64,000 bases of DNA, from the NCBI GenBank assembly GCA_904063045.1, contig CAJFCJ010000002.1:868001-932000 (forward strand), given 5' to 3'. Under the pieces are notes generated by a model. It worked only from the letters and a program-made list of their open reading frames with translations. It was not told the origin of the DNA and made no database searches. A program made the translations under genes and the position numbers. The first letter of the stretch is position 1. Every line of letters starts with the position of its first letter. The stretch is from Dimorphilus gyrociliatus (taxonomy: Eukaryota; Annelida; Polychaeta; Dinophilidae). Of this stretch, positions 49,027-64,000 are shown piece by piece.

Positions 49027-52000
49027 TCAAACTGTGTGGAATGGAAAACGAGCCTTAAAATTCCTCGTTAGAGGATGAAATAAGAGGACGCTTATTGCAA
49101 TGATCGTGATCAAGAACGTCCAAAAAAACAGTCTGTCAACAACTTCAGCTAGGGCATGCCACTCTTTGGTATAGTCCTCTTCTGCTTTTTCTGCGTCAGG
49201 CTTGTTTTCGGATTTACGGACGTAAATAAAACTTGTTTCCTTTTCGGTATTTGTAGAAGATGATGCAGTACAACCATTTAAGGCAATGATAGGAACTTGT
49301 TCATCTGTAACATCGCATTCGTCTCTCAAAGCTCTTATTGGGCTAGACATTCGATGGAATTGCCGTTTATGACCAATATTATTTCTTTCTTGTTGCTTGA
49401 TGTCGAGAGGAGAGCAAACACAAAAGAGTTTAGCCAAAATTTTTAAAAATATTATATTGAGGCATCTTGGGACTGGTCTATCGGTGATAGCATGCAGATT
49501 AAGTACGAGAACTGTCAATACCATAGATAATGTAGTGACCGCCATCGTACAAGTGAGATATATACCTGTAAAGAAAAAGATAATTAAACGATCAAATTCG
49601 CATCATCTACTGGCGTAGTATTGCAGAGGAACGTGCGATGAATGAAGACGACGAGTGGGCGAAACGATCCAGAACAAGTATTTACACGGTAAATAAAGAG
49701 TGGAGACTGAGCGGTGAGAGATAAGACATCTCAATAGTCAAATCAATCTCCGCTATAAAAGACTAATAACGGCGCTGATCCGACGAGAAAAGTTGGTCAG
49801 AGAAGCAGAAACGAGATTGTCGGAAGCCGGACGTTTCCTCCGGGGATACCCCGTCAAACGATCGTCGCGCATGAGTTGACAAGAAGGCTTACCTAGGAGG
49901 GGAATGTGGTCAGACGTCTTGGGAATACTGTCGGTGACGTTTAGTAGAAAAATGCGGAAGGAGAGGAGGACTACGACGCCAATTTGAACTTTCTGACCCG
50001 GGGGGCAGTAGAAGATGGAAAGGAGGAGAATACTGGTGACCATTGATGGTAAAATGACATTCATTACGTAAAATGTATAACGTCGTTGCATTCTTATCCA
50101 AAAAGCGATGTTTGAAAATTTTTCAGTAGGACAGCATTCATAGAAGAATTCGTCTCTCCAAACAGTTGTATTTAATATTTCCCACTCACCATTCTTCTCA
50201 TAACTGTCTAAGTTTACGATATTTTCCATATTGGTCAAATTCATTTTGCTTGTATGGTAGGACCAGGCACCAAAAACCAGTGAACATTGCTGCTCATCAA
50301 AAGGAAAATAGGTGATGTCTATCTCGCACATGGTCTTGAATACTCCACCGGGCTCCCATCGAACTGCCCCAGTCTGATTAATGATAGCGCGAAATTCCCG
50401 ATAGTCACCGTAGATCTCTTCCGCTCTGCATGTAAAGTTATATAAACAAAACTATCAAGCGCGAAATAATGCATGCAGATACGAATTGACAGACGCTGGT
50501 TCCCTGACTCTATATTTTGGTGCATATTCAATTATACAATAGTAAAGTCACTTCTGTGAACGTTTTAAGATATACGTGTGTAATTTAACGATTTTCTCAC
50601 TGAAATACGGACCACGCCTATTCAAGATTGATCTACGCCTCGTGGGAATCCCTTACGAAACGCTCCTCTTTATTGCCTTCCTTCTTTACTGGCAAGTGTT
50701 ATCATTGCGTTTACTTTGCAGGGTAAAAGTGACGGAGTGGCGTCATTCCAGAAGAAATGAGGTCAAATAGGAATTTGCTTAGACCGGTCTTATTTGAATT
50801 CTCTGACTAATGTCGATTGCTTTATATTCGTATACGTGCGAAATGCGAATTTAATACAATACCAACCCATTTATAACGGCAAATTCAGGAACCTATAACA
50901 AAAAAGTTATTAAACTCATTCATAAACTTTGATCGCTTTTATCATCATTTTACCCATAATTTTTTTGCTTCAATTACAAGTTCATCTAGATTATACTCGG
51001 AAGAATTCCATTGTAGTCTTTCGTCAACCCACTCCTGTTATTGAGTATAATTGAAAAATGTGATAATTTCAATATTATATGGCTGGTTCGTAAAAAATTT
51101 AAAAATATCGTCTGGCACATACAAGGATTAGCAGTCCCGTGGCTGTCAGGATTTGGCTTCTCACATCCTGAAAAGGCAACACTATTACTTTGAATAGGTA
51201 TAATGACAACGAGGAAAGTAGTCGCAAAAAATATTCATTGCACGTCCGGCGTCTTATATAGACGCTTTTCGACGCCTTTCTATTAAGCCTATACGGTGTG
51301 TGAAGCGAAACTCGAAGCTATAGTATTTCGAAGGGAGGGAATCACGAAAGGTGTCGTGCGCAAATTCGAGAAGCGACTTAATTCGCTCGTAAAACTAGGA
51401 AAACTTTACGAACACTCAACTATAATTGCTACAGTATTCATGCCTAACTATACTCTGTATCGAGTGATGAGAGTTACCAATCGAAATATCGGCTTATCGA
51501 TGAAAAACGTTTATTGTGCATATTTCGTTGCATGCGCGTGCAATTGATTTTGAAAACAATACATGTTGTACGTGTTTTATATACAGAGGGCCGTAGTTTA
51601 TCTTTTCGCATATTTCCGAGTGAGCTTTCCTTGTTGAAGTTCTAAATAGAGGAAATCTAATACACTTGTAAATTATGTTCATATGCTTAAGAGCTGCGGA
51701 ATTTAGTCAATTTCGATTATGGAAAAAGATACGTGCTTTTCGGGCCAATTACTGCATCTACAATTCTTTTGTCTAACATCTAGACACGAACCGTTTTTTT
51801 TTGAAAAAGAGGAAAATGAAAGAGCTTTTTTTTAAATGTCAAGCTAACGTTGAGCCGGACAGTGGTCACTGCCGTCCTCCGGCAATTCGATTTAGCTGCT
51901 CTTAATTTCAATATTATAGAACGCCTCGACCGATTGCACTTGGCAGAAATCGCTAAAAATAATATTATGCTCAAATCGACGCCGTTCCTCGTCAAACGCG

Positions 52001-52639
52001 ATTCGACGTTGGCAAACATCGCGCTTCTCCAATAAATATCATTATGTGCTGAACGTAGAAAGGAATAATTACCAATTCCTGCATATGAAGCAAGGAGAAC
52101 TGCAAAAAAAGAAATTTTATAAATCTTTATAACGGTATATAAGGTGCTTTTGTTGTATGCATTAGATATAGACTTTAGCACTTACTTGCATAGCGACTGG
52201 TACCGTTTTATTACTATCGATCACAGGTCTGGCACTCGGATTGTATTCCGCGAAAAGATAATGAAGAAGTCTTTCTTCGTCCGATCTCCTTGATTTTACT
52301 TCTTCCGCTTTTGTTGCCCCTAGCCAACAATTTTTTCAATTACACTTGACAAACGATGACGCAACTTCGCTTTTGATCGATTACATTGAAGAAATTGTTT
52401 ATAAAAGGAGTGCAAAAGAGCGTTTACACTCTTCTCTATTAACATATATAATGTCTCCGATTCGCCGGGCGTCGAGAAATCATATCGATTATGCTATCCG
52501 CGCAAATTACACACTCTTTCTTTTCTATTTTTTCTCTCCCTATCATATATACTAATATATATATAGCGGGGAGTGTGAGCCGCTTGTTACTTGCATATGA
52601 TAAATAAGACATATAACATAGGACAAAAACAGAACACAT
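49027..52639 (-). CDS. Nicotinic acetylcholine receptor-type subunit, divergent
   Basis: Pentameric Cys-loop channel subunit. Exons 52591-52639, 52186-52319, 51123-51167, 50954-51034, 50867-50892, 49893-50425 and 49027-49565 keep phase and give 468 residues. The signal peptide is MCSVFVLCYMSYLSYA. The N-terminal helix is EERLLHYLFAEYNPSARPV. The Cys-loop is CEIDITYFPFDEQQC with the usual 13 residues between cysteines. Loop B is GAWSY, and loop C has the vicinal pair YECC of alpha-type subunits. TM1 to TM4 are all present. Odd points: loop A reads VPEFAVING and lacks the usual Tyr; the TM1-TM2 turn is about two residues shorter than in vertebrate subunits; TM2 reads GQKVQIGVVVLLSFRIFLLN with Gln for the -1' Glu and an Arg at 12'. 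Ligand and ion selectivity are therefore open. Confidence 0.92.
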
Positions 52640-55579
52640 AGTAAACTATATTTATATGCCATATATTTTATAACATAAAAAAGAAATATATATATATATC
52701 TGCCTGATATGTATATATATAGTTTATTTCGTCTTTTCTCTATGTATTTTCAGAATGTATTGTATATATTAATGTATAGTTTTTTTTACAGAAAGGGAGA
52801 AAGAGACAGAATGAGACATACTGATAGACATGATCGAACCGAGAGAATACACATAAATGCATACTATGCATATTATATGAAGTGTATATGCCGTATACGT
52901 ACTCTTAATATACATATTTGAGAGAAGGAATTCAGTCGTAACTACCGAGGCAATTAAATGTGAATAATTAATAATTGTCGGATACAGATAAGACGCAAGT
53001 GTTGCCGACGAAACTTATTGATGGTGATGAGTCGGTGATTTAACGATCGAAAAATGGAATAATTCTGCATATTGACCAACGCCGAATGGAAAAACTGAAA
53101 CAAAACTAACGACTGTATCGCTTTTATACATTAGACGCCCTGATTAAACATCGTCTGGTTTTCTTTCACTGGCACTTCTGTAGGACTTCATATTAGAAAG
53201 TTGTGAGATTGCAATCTTTTTATACCACAAGTGGTACAAAGTTACTGAAGTTAGTGATGCAAAAAACTGTCGTTCAATAATACGTCGAACGTAATTAATG
53301 AAAGGCAACATTTAGCTAATTGACTAGGCATTTGGGTCAGTAAGTCATACACACTTATGCTTTTTTTATAAGTGTTTTCATAAATATTTTTGCTATGCGA
53401 GATATGAACTTATGAAATATGTGTTGTGTAAGTTAGTTATAATTTCACAATCTGATTAGTGTCGAGTCCGATTGATTACGCCAAACCATTCGATTTCAAT
53501 TGCTCAAGGGACTATGAAGTTTTGCAAAGTTCCCTTTATTCCATCAGCCTCAACCTTTATTCATTTTATCGATTCTTATAATTTAGCAACATTAAAACAT
53601 TTTCCTCTAGCTTTCTTTTGAAATAGTAGATTTAAATCATCGCTTTCTCCAATGGAGCTATAACTTTGCTATGCCTATTTCTTAATAGAAACCGCTATGG
53701 TGTCATAGAATTCTTCTCTAGATTTATTGAATGTTCTTTTGGAACTTCATTGTAATATTACATTTATCCAGAGAATCGTAACAACCTAAAGAAGCTTCTG
53801 GTACCTAATTATGAATCTAGATCTTATCATCCAACAAATGTTCGTATTTGTGCACGTATAAATTTTGCGGTCTATGACGAATTAAAATAAGAAGGTATCA
53901 TTAAAAGCTACATCTTACACTTTTATGAACACATTATTTTGTTAACGATCTCTCGTACATTTTCATCGGGACATACGTAATAAAATAGACAAAAAAAAAC
54001 AGCCTAGCCAAACACCAACCTTTGCTGTATATTTCTACAGAGAATAAGCATATCCAACACCAAAGTGAAATGGAGCAGTACATATTATTATGATTTATAT
54101 AAAATAACAGTTTATTTCATAATTGATTTTATCCTCAACACAATTTTTCCGCAAACTTGTCAACGGATATTGTCGACCGTCAAACTGTAAAGTGTTATTC
54201 GTTTGCGCTTTCTAGATGGTGCTGTTGTTTACCATGTAACTCTTCCCACAAATACGTGATAGCTTTACTGCTGTAGATGGCGTTTTATTTTAGACAATAT
54301 ATATATAAACTAATGGATGAAATGATTTAATATCAATTTTATGTTTAAGATATTTGATTAGCGCAGTGTCTTAATTATTTAGAAAGAGTAATTCTGCCTT
54401 CTTTTATCTATATTGATTATTCTACAATTTTTTCCTTAAATTCTGTGGGATTATAACGGCCGATTATACAAATATCAGTATATATCACTTTATCAATAAA
54501 AAATGCATTATTTATGAGTAGGCGGATAGCAATAAGTTGGAAATTTACATAACCTAAAGGATGAATAGCTCCTTCATATTTTAAATAGACAAAATTTTAA
54601 TTTTTGAAGATTGATCCCCATATTACGGCATCAAATTTAACTTCATGGGGACTTTTCCAAACGAGAATGAATATTTTGGCAAATTTTTTTTAACAAGCGG
54701 ACAGATATGTGACTGATGCTTTCTCTTTTACAATTCTAAGACAAGTAACTATCGAATTTTCTTTAATCGTCCGCTAACTGGCAGAAAACATATAAGATTC
54801 TTTTTAGAATCCCAGATATAGAGTTTTAACATATTTGAATTTGCATTTACTGCAAAAACTTTAAAATCGATCGGAGGAAAAAAATTATTATCGACTATTT
54901 TCTAGTAATTATTATTATTCCATAGTTGACTGTTATAATTGAATATCAGACATATAAATAGTATAACTATAAGATCATCTAATAAAAATTGATGATAAAC
55001 TTGATGAAAATGTTTCACTCTACTATTTGATGTAATCTTTTCCTTATTTTCATTTTGACCTTGAAGTAATGCACTAATAGCTGTGAATTTTGTGCAAACA
55101 TACTACAAAATAAGCTATTAAATGAGAAAATCAAATTTACGGATTAGCTTCCTCTCTTTAGGGAGTATCATGAATAGAATTATTGCTATAAACTCAATAT
55201 TTAAAAGTATTGTTAATATTTGAAACTAATTGTGTTTTTCAACGTAAGTTTTAAATTTCCTGTGAATAGCCTATTAAAAACATAAACGTAAACTCACAGA
55301 TCTTATGAAATATTTATTTCAATTCCAATCGAAACAATTGCAAAGTTTTTCATTATGGGAGCAAATTTGCGCAATTTTTATGCTATATGTCCTGTTACAG
55401 TATTTATATACCGTATATCATTATATATATATATTAGTATATATTCAAGGAATAGATACAATAAAAGTAATTCCTATAAAAGAGAAAATGGTCGATTTTT
55501 ATGATTGAAAAGCAGAAAAGTATCTTGCTATGACTAAAGATAATATGAAATTCAACAACGAAATTGTAACATCATTTAT
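52640..55579. other. Gene-poor intergenic stretch
   Basis: Nearly 3 kb between the receptor's start and the 3' end of the ubiquitin-like gene. It is AT-rich with short TA runs (about 52685-52700) and two CTCF-like motifs about 60 bp apart (54214-54222 and 54275-54283). Open frames here are short and lack splice or family support. It presumably includes the receptor promoter. Confidence 0.55.
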
Positions 55580-57271
55580 TTACTGATCAAATGGTAATAT
55601 AAATAATTGTTTTTTAACAGTAAATCTTTCATCGATTTCTATGGGATCAACGGTTATGAATTGCTGTCGAATCAATCCTCGTAATATTGTCCATCCCTTA
55701 TGGCTATTTGAGCGCTTGAGAGTTTTCTCATCAAAGAATCTCGATGACATACAAGCTAATAAAGTAAATAAGCAAAATGAAGCTGAAAAAATGAAGGGGA
55801 ACTTACACAAAAGTTTCCTATCTACTGCTATTGGATCTTTCGTTTGGATGACATCCAATCCCATCCTTTTCTTCTTCCCTATAGAAAGTTATTCACTGAA
55901 TAAAAAAATATCAATATTTCTTAATTATTAAAACAAACTTATTATCACATCAATAAAATCTCTATTCCTAATTCCGTAATAGTCCAAGGTAAACTCATCA
56001 TCTAAAACTTGACCACAATATAACCAACCCGATGCAGACGATAGGTCAGGACCACCCAAAATGCTAACTTGCAGCTTACAATCTCTTATTGTACTTTGTC
56101 CACTTACTGTAATGTTGTAGGTTGACGAGTCGATAATTTTTATTTGAATGTTTAATAAATTTGTCGGCTTATCGCTTAAAACCCGAACGCCTACTGTTGG
56201 TAGATGCGGTAAAATCTCATTCCGATGGAGCAAGTGCGCAACAGGCATGGAATCCTTTTAAAAGAAGGTTTATAAAATTAATAAATTCAGTGCAATCAAC
56301 AATACAAAATTAAGTATAGATTATGTCGATAATTAATCTCTTTTTCTTACCGGAATCCATTCGGTTGAGCCTATATATCTTCCAGACGGTGCCAAAAAGT
56401 AATAAACAGAACAGTTTGTCTGCATGTGTTTATTGGTTAGGAGTGTAACATGCGAAAAAGAAGCCAGCCCATCCTCGAGTTCCATTAGATAGGGCTCTGA
56501 AGATCCTATCCTCACCTTCAATACTTTGAAAGATAACATTGACAATTTTCTTATCTTCTGATCCCTTCTGCGTATATGGAGCAGAGGGATGGACTTTTTG
56601 TCTGTTAAAATGAAATCAATCGAACTATCGCTTTCATTTATTGTCCAAACTATCAAACAATGTTGAGTTAAATCCTCCGCTCCTCGTTTTATTTGTGTAA
56701 ATATTTCATCTGAGGTCCAGTCTATTGACAATTCCATTTGACGATTAATATTCTTCTCTTCATCTGTGACTTCAACCTGTGTATATTTTACGAATTATAG
56801 TTTTGCTAAACTAGAATTTTAGTGTATAAACCTTTAGGAGATTGGCACCAACTTCTGGGAAAAAAAAACATTCAACTTTAGATCCACTTCTTTTATCAGG
56901 TGAACAATGTGGTAGTGGTTTAGAAAACTGGAATGCTAATGGGGTGTCTACCGGACGGGCAAGGACAAATTGTGTACATGGGTTCATCAAAAAGCTTCCA
57001 ACATCTTTTTCATCAATTCGTATGTGGCAAATACAAATATGGTCGTGGGCATTTTTTATAAGCAATTTATAAGTGGAGCCTATTCTCAGCAAGGAGAATC
57101 TCTGAGAGGGAAAAAAATCGATAAATAGAGAATCCTTTAGAATACATGAAAATAAAAATATTTTTTTAAGAATTATTTGTTGATAATTGAACTAACCTTC
57201 TTATTTTCAGTGTGAACATCGACCCCGTCTATTAACAAATCATAGTAGTTGTTATTTTCTACCGTAGCCAT
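55580..57271 (-). CDS. Unrecognised protein with C-terminal ubiquitin-like domain
   Basis: Start ATG at 57271 (MATVENNNYYDLLIDGVDVH). The N-terminal about 115 residues look like a small beta domain (IRIDEKDVGSFLMNP, then RPVDTPLAFQFSKP) of a type I cannot name. A central region (about residues 120-270) is of mixed strand/helix character. Then comes a ubiquitin-like stretch (LQVSILGGPD...GWLYCGQVLDDEFTLDYYGI, NRDFIDVII). The TAA at 55928 sits inside a probable intron (GTTTGT ... CTATAG). Splicing continues in frame to RKKKRMGLDVIQTKDP, and across a second 51-bp intron to a basic C-terminus ending at 55580. No signal peptide or membrane segment. Function unknown; it follows the serpin head-to-tail at 331 bp. 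Confidence 0.7.
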
Positions 57272-57563
57272 TTTGCCTGCAGGTTTTGTTGAGAGAATGT
57301 GCAATTGCAAACACAACTTCGTAATTCTTGTCACGATTTTTTATTAAAGGTTTCGATTAAAATAATATCACGAAGTGTTCATGATCATCTGTATCAAATC
57401 TATCTGTATAAATGCAGTCTAACTTACATTATCATAACTGTAATCAGAACCGCACGAAAGAACTAAAATCAATATGTTTGTACAGTGACGCCTGTCATCG
57501 TCTTGTCTTGAAATCCTCGTTGCAAGACACTAAAAAGATTTATAAAATGGTAAGATTTTCAAA

Positions 57564-57569
57564 TTTATT
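57564..57569 (-). terminator. Polyadenylation signal of the serpin
   Basis: TTTATT on plus (AATAAA on minus), about 35 bp past the serpin stop codon. Confidence 0.6.
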
Positions 57570-57602
57570 TTAGTCAATCAAAGACAAGCAAAGTTTTAAA
57601 AT

Positions 57603-58789
57603 TTAATAGGATGGTCGATACATGCGTCCCATAAAGAGGATGGAGCCAGATGACTTATGACGAATTGCATAAAGAAAAGGATGGCAACATCGAATTTGAG
57701 GAGGCAAACACATAAGCTGAAGAAAATTTTCTTATCAATATTATTAAATATAGGAATATTGTGATAAATTACTTGAAACTCAATTCCTGTGGCGGCGGCC
57801 GCTTCAGTTCCTTCTTCATTTACTTCTATGAATGATTTTTGTAATATTTCGCTCAAATATAAGTCCTGTCTTCCATTCATTCCAGAGAAATCAGCCTTAT
57901 TAATCTCAAAAGCATCAACCATACCAAGATTCTTCAGAGTTGGGATAAACTTTTGTTCAAAAGAAACTTTAAATTTAGGAAGATAAATCTCAACATTCTC
58001 TACCCGTAGGCTATGTACCATTGTGTTTAGAATTTTTTCATCAATCTCCCTTTCCAGTGTAACATGTCCTCCTGTGCAACGCGGAAGCATGATAATCATT
58101 GATATTTCATTACCCTTGTAGGGTAATTCTAATAGCTGGACATCGTATTTGGAGTCAAAACCAACTCTCAGAGGCTTTGTCATAAACATCATTTTAACAG
58201 GAACTTTCTCCTTGTCATTTATGTAAAAAGTATCATCGAAAGTATCTTTTGGATTAAATGCGGAGAGCCAGTCTCCTTTAAAATGGATAGCATTAATTAA
58301 AACCATTGCTGTATCAACATTTATGGATCCCTGTGAGAGGAAGTCTTTAATTTTATCATTTGTCTGATTTGCCACCCAAGAATTTATGGCTTGACGAGCC
58401 CCTTCTAAATTCTGTACGAAATCCATAGTTTCTGATTCAGCATTGAAAAATGATTTAGTGTTTGCCATAAAATTATCTAGAAATGAGTAATCTTTTCCAG
58501 CAAATAAACGGCTGGCTGATGTCAGACTGCACCCCTCTCTGTTTGTGCTTAAAATTTCTGTAGATAGAGCTGCCAAATTCTTATAGTCATCAGGAATTGA
58601 ATCTATTTCCAACACTTCGCCAATTTGTTTCTGGGTGGCTCCTCTTGCTCCTAGATGAACCATTGCTAAGGCAGTAGAAATTGAGAAAGGTGAAAAGAAT
58701 ATGTTTTCATCTGCCTTCTCATTAACCATTTCTCTCCACAATTTTAAACCGAATTTCATATTAGCATTTGCAGTCTTAGAAAAATCCAT
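57603..58789 (-). CDS. Intracellular (clade-B-like) serpin, predicted inhibitory
   Basis: Serine-protease inhibitor fold. Exons 57773-58789 and 57603-57716 join in phase 0 to 376 residues, the normal serpin core length. ATG at 58789 (MDFSKTANANMKFGLKLW) is preferred because a 3' splice site (TTTTTTTGTAG) lies just upstream in the 5' UTR. There is no signal peptide, so it is probably cytosolic. Motifs: NIFFSPFSISTALAMVHLGA, LINAIHFKGDW, EVNEEGTEAAAATG (a perfect inhibitory hinge) and SSGSILFMGRMYRPSY. By alignment to alpha-1-antitrypsin, the scissile bond in EFQLMCLPPQIRCCHPF would be Met-Cys, suggesting an elastase-, cathepsin- or subtilisin-like target. The P1 call is inference. Confidence 0.95.
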
Positions 58790-59361
58790 CTTGAAATCTT
58801 TTAGATCGACGTGGCACACCTACAAAAAAAATGCTCTGCAGAGTGTACAGATAAATGATTGTAGATAAGGCTACAGCTCTATACTATCTTAAGTGGTGTA
58901 AATAGAATCGCTGTTTAATACTATAATGAAAGTATCCTATATATTTAACAGATTGTAAAAAAAATTGACTAAACTTTGTATTCTGTCCAAAACTTTATAA
59001 AGTTACTGAAAATGATTTCGCTTTAATCTAAGAAAATTTTAAAGCAAACAACTGATAAAAATGTATCCTTGACCCCATATTTAAAATATTCCCATCGGAA
59101 ACTCCAGGTGGCAGTACTTTCAGAACTAATTACTAAACAAATATAAAAATCGCTAGATGTCGCTTATTGTCAGGTGTAATATTGTCCACGGTTCAATGGA
59201 TCATTTCAATGTTCTCTCAGATGAGACATACATACTGGGAGAATATAAATCGCTCAGTATAGGTTTATCTAAATCGATAAAGTTAATAGATAAGGCATAT
59301 CATACTTGTGCTTGAAATACAGCTAACAAGAGTGGTTCAAACGTTATGCTGTATATTGACG
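58790..59361. promoter_or_regulatory. Divergent flank between serpin and PLK2/3
   Basis: 572 bp between two start codons on opposite strands. It must hold the serpin's 5' UTR exon and the kinase promoter. A CTCF-like AGGTGGCAG lies at 59106-59114. No further gene is seen. Confidence 0.5.
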
Positions 59362-63406
<4,045 letters not shown>

Positions 63407-63816
63407 GTGATATATAAAAACTATTTTTTTTAGCTATTCTGTGATTTCTAAAAAACTGAGCTTATATACATTTGTACCTAGAATATCAGCTACATACCTA
63501 TCGCCTGTGATGTTTTTCTACATCATAAAAGACTGTCTTTCAGTTAATGTCTTTTCTAACAGATTATTATCAGTTTACTAGTTTTAGAGGTAATATAAAT
63601 ACATGTATACTTTGAAACACAGTATGCATATGTATGCAATTTAAATGTATATATACAGTGTATGTATGATAGCTTTATTATTTTGTAAAAGATATTCACC
63701 ATGTATGCTATATTATTCTTGTGTTATAGTATTTTATATCGTTATTTCTACGAATTTATGAAAGTTGTAATGTTTCATTTTGCAAATGATAAATTATAGA
63801 AACAGCAACAATCGAA

Positions 63817-63822
63817 AATAAA
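63817..63822 (+). terminator. Polyadenylation signal of PLK2/3
   Basis: AATAAA about 410 bp past the kinase stop codon, 70 bp before the 3' end of the opposing gene. Confidence 0.5.
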
Positions 63823-63890
63823 GCCAGCTTCGTTGAAAAAAATCTTTGAATTTTATACTGTATGCACATAGTATATGCACTTATAATGAG

Positions 63891-64000
63891 TTAATTCTGA
63901 TAAGCAGCCAGAATAGGATTTCTTTCACTTGACAACATCTGTTCTTTTATTTTTGCGTTAGCATACACACCGGATTCATCGTGCCAAGTGTTTCTTCCAG
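63891..64000 (-). CDS. Probable last coding exon of a gene beyond the right edge
   Basis: From position 64000 leftwards one minus frame is open for 35 codons (GRNTWHDESGVYANAKIKEQ, then MLSSERNPILAAYQN) and ends at TAA (63891-63893). The other two minus frames stop earlier. The composition looks protein-like rather than AT-noise, but I do not recognise the family. Confidence 0.45.
   Translation of the reverse strand, partial: GRNTWHDESGVYANAKIKEQMLSSERNPILAAYQN

Noticed and set aside
51780-52181. 133-codon minus frame in a receptor intron
   Set aside because: No known family, odd composition, and it lies between two receptor exons that join in phase without it.
55641-55931. 96-codon plus frame
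   Set aside because: Antisense to the C-terminal exons of the Ubl protein, which have good splice sites and consistent phase.

Overview
This window is nuclear DNA from a bilaterian animal. It is AT-rich, and its protein-coding genes are split by mostly very short introns (about 45-80 bp) with GT-AG borders and AATAAA polyadenylation signals. The gene set (spectraplakin, SCP-x thiolase, the cohesin loader NIPBL, an otopetrin, a tetraspanin, dihydropyrimidine dehydrogenase, a TREX-like exonuclease, Wnt5, a nicotinic-type receptor subunit, a clade-B-like serpin and a PLK2/3 kinase) fits an invertebrate with a compact genome. A lophotrochozoan such as a small annelid is my best guess, at low confidence. 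No prokaryotic, viral or transposon genes were seen.

Layout. 1-23966 (-): a spectraplakin (MACF1/dystonin/shot family) gene that runs off the left edge. It has a split actin-binding domain, spectrin-like repeats with an SH3 fold, and one 8.6-kb exon of plakin repeats. The large intron between CH1 and CH2 holds three alternative first exons, each able to splice in frame to CH2. 25675-28227 (-): peroxisomal SCP-x, divergent from NIPBL (28862-35628, +). 36198-44442 (-): a head-to-tail cluster transcribed TREX-like exonuclease, DPYD, tetraspanin, otopetrin. The last three are only about 105-111 bp apart. 45800-47984 (+): Wnt5. 49027-52639 (-): a complete but divergent nAChR-type subunit. 52640-55579: a gene-poor stretch. 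55580-57271 (-): an unrecognised protein with a ubiquitin-like domain. 57603-58789 (-): an intracellular serpin. 59362-63406 (+): PLK2/3. 63891-64000 (-): probable last exon of a gene beyond the right edge.

Gene models were built by joining open frames across visible splice sites. For spectraplakin (25 exons), otopetrin, DPYD, the receptor and the serpin, each junction was checked for phase, and the resulting lengths match the families where a comparison is possible. The neighbours do not form one pathway. The structural points of interest are the nested alternative promoters of the spectraplakin, the operon-like spacing on the minus strand, and a recurring AGRTGGCGC-type (CTCF-like) motif outside the mature coding exons.
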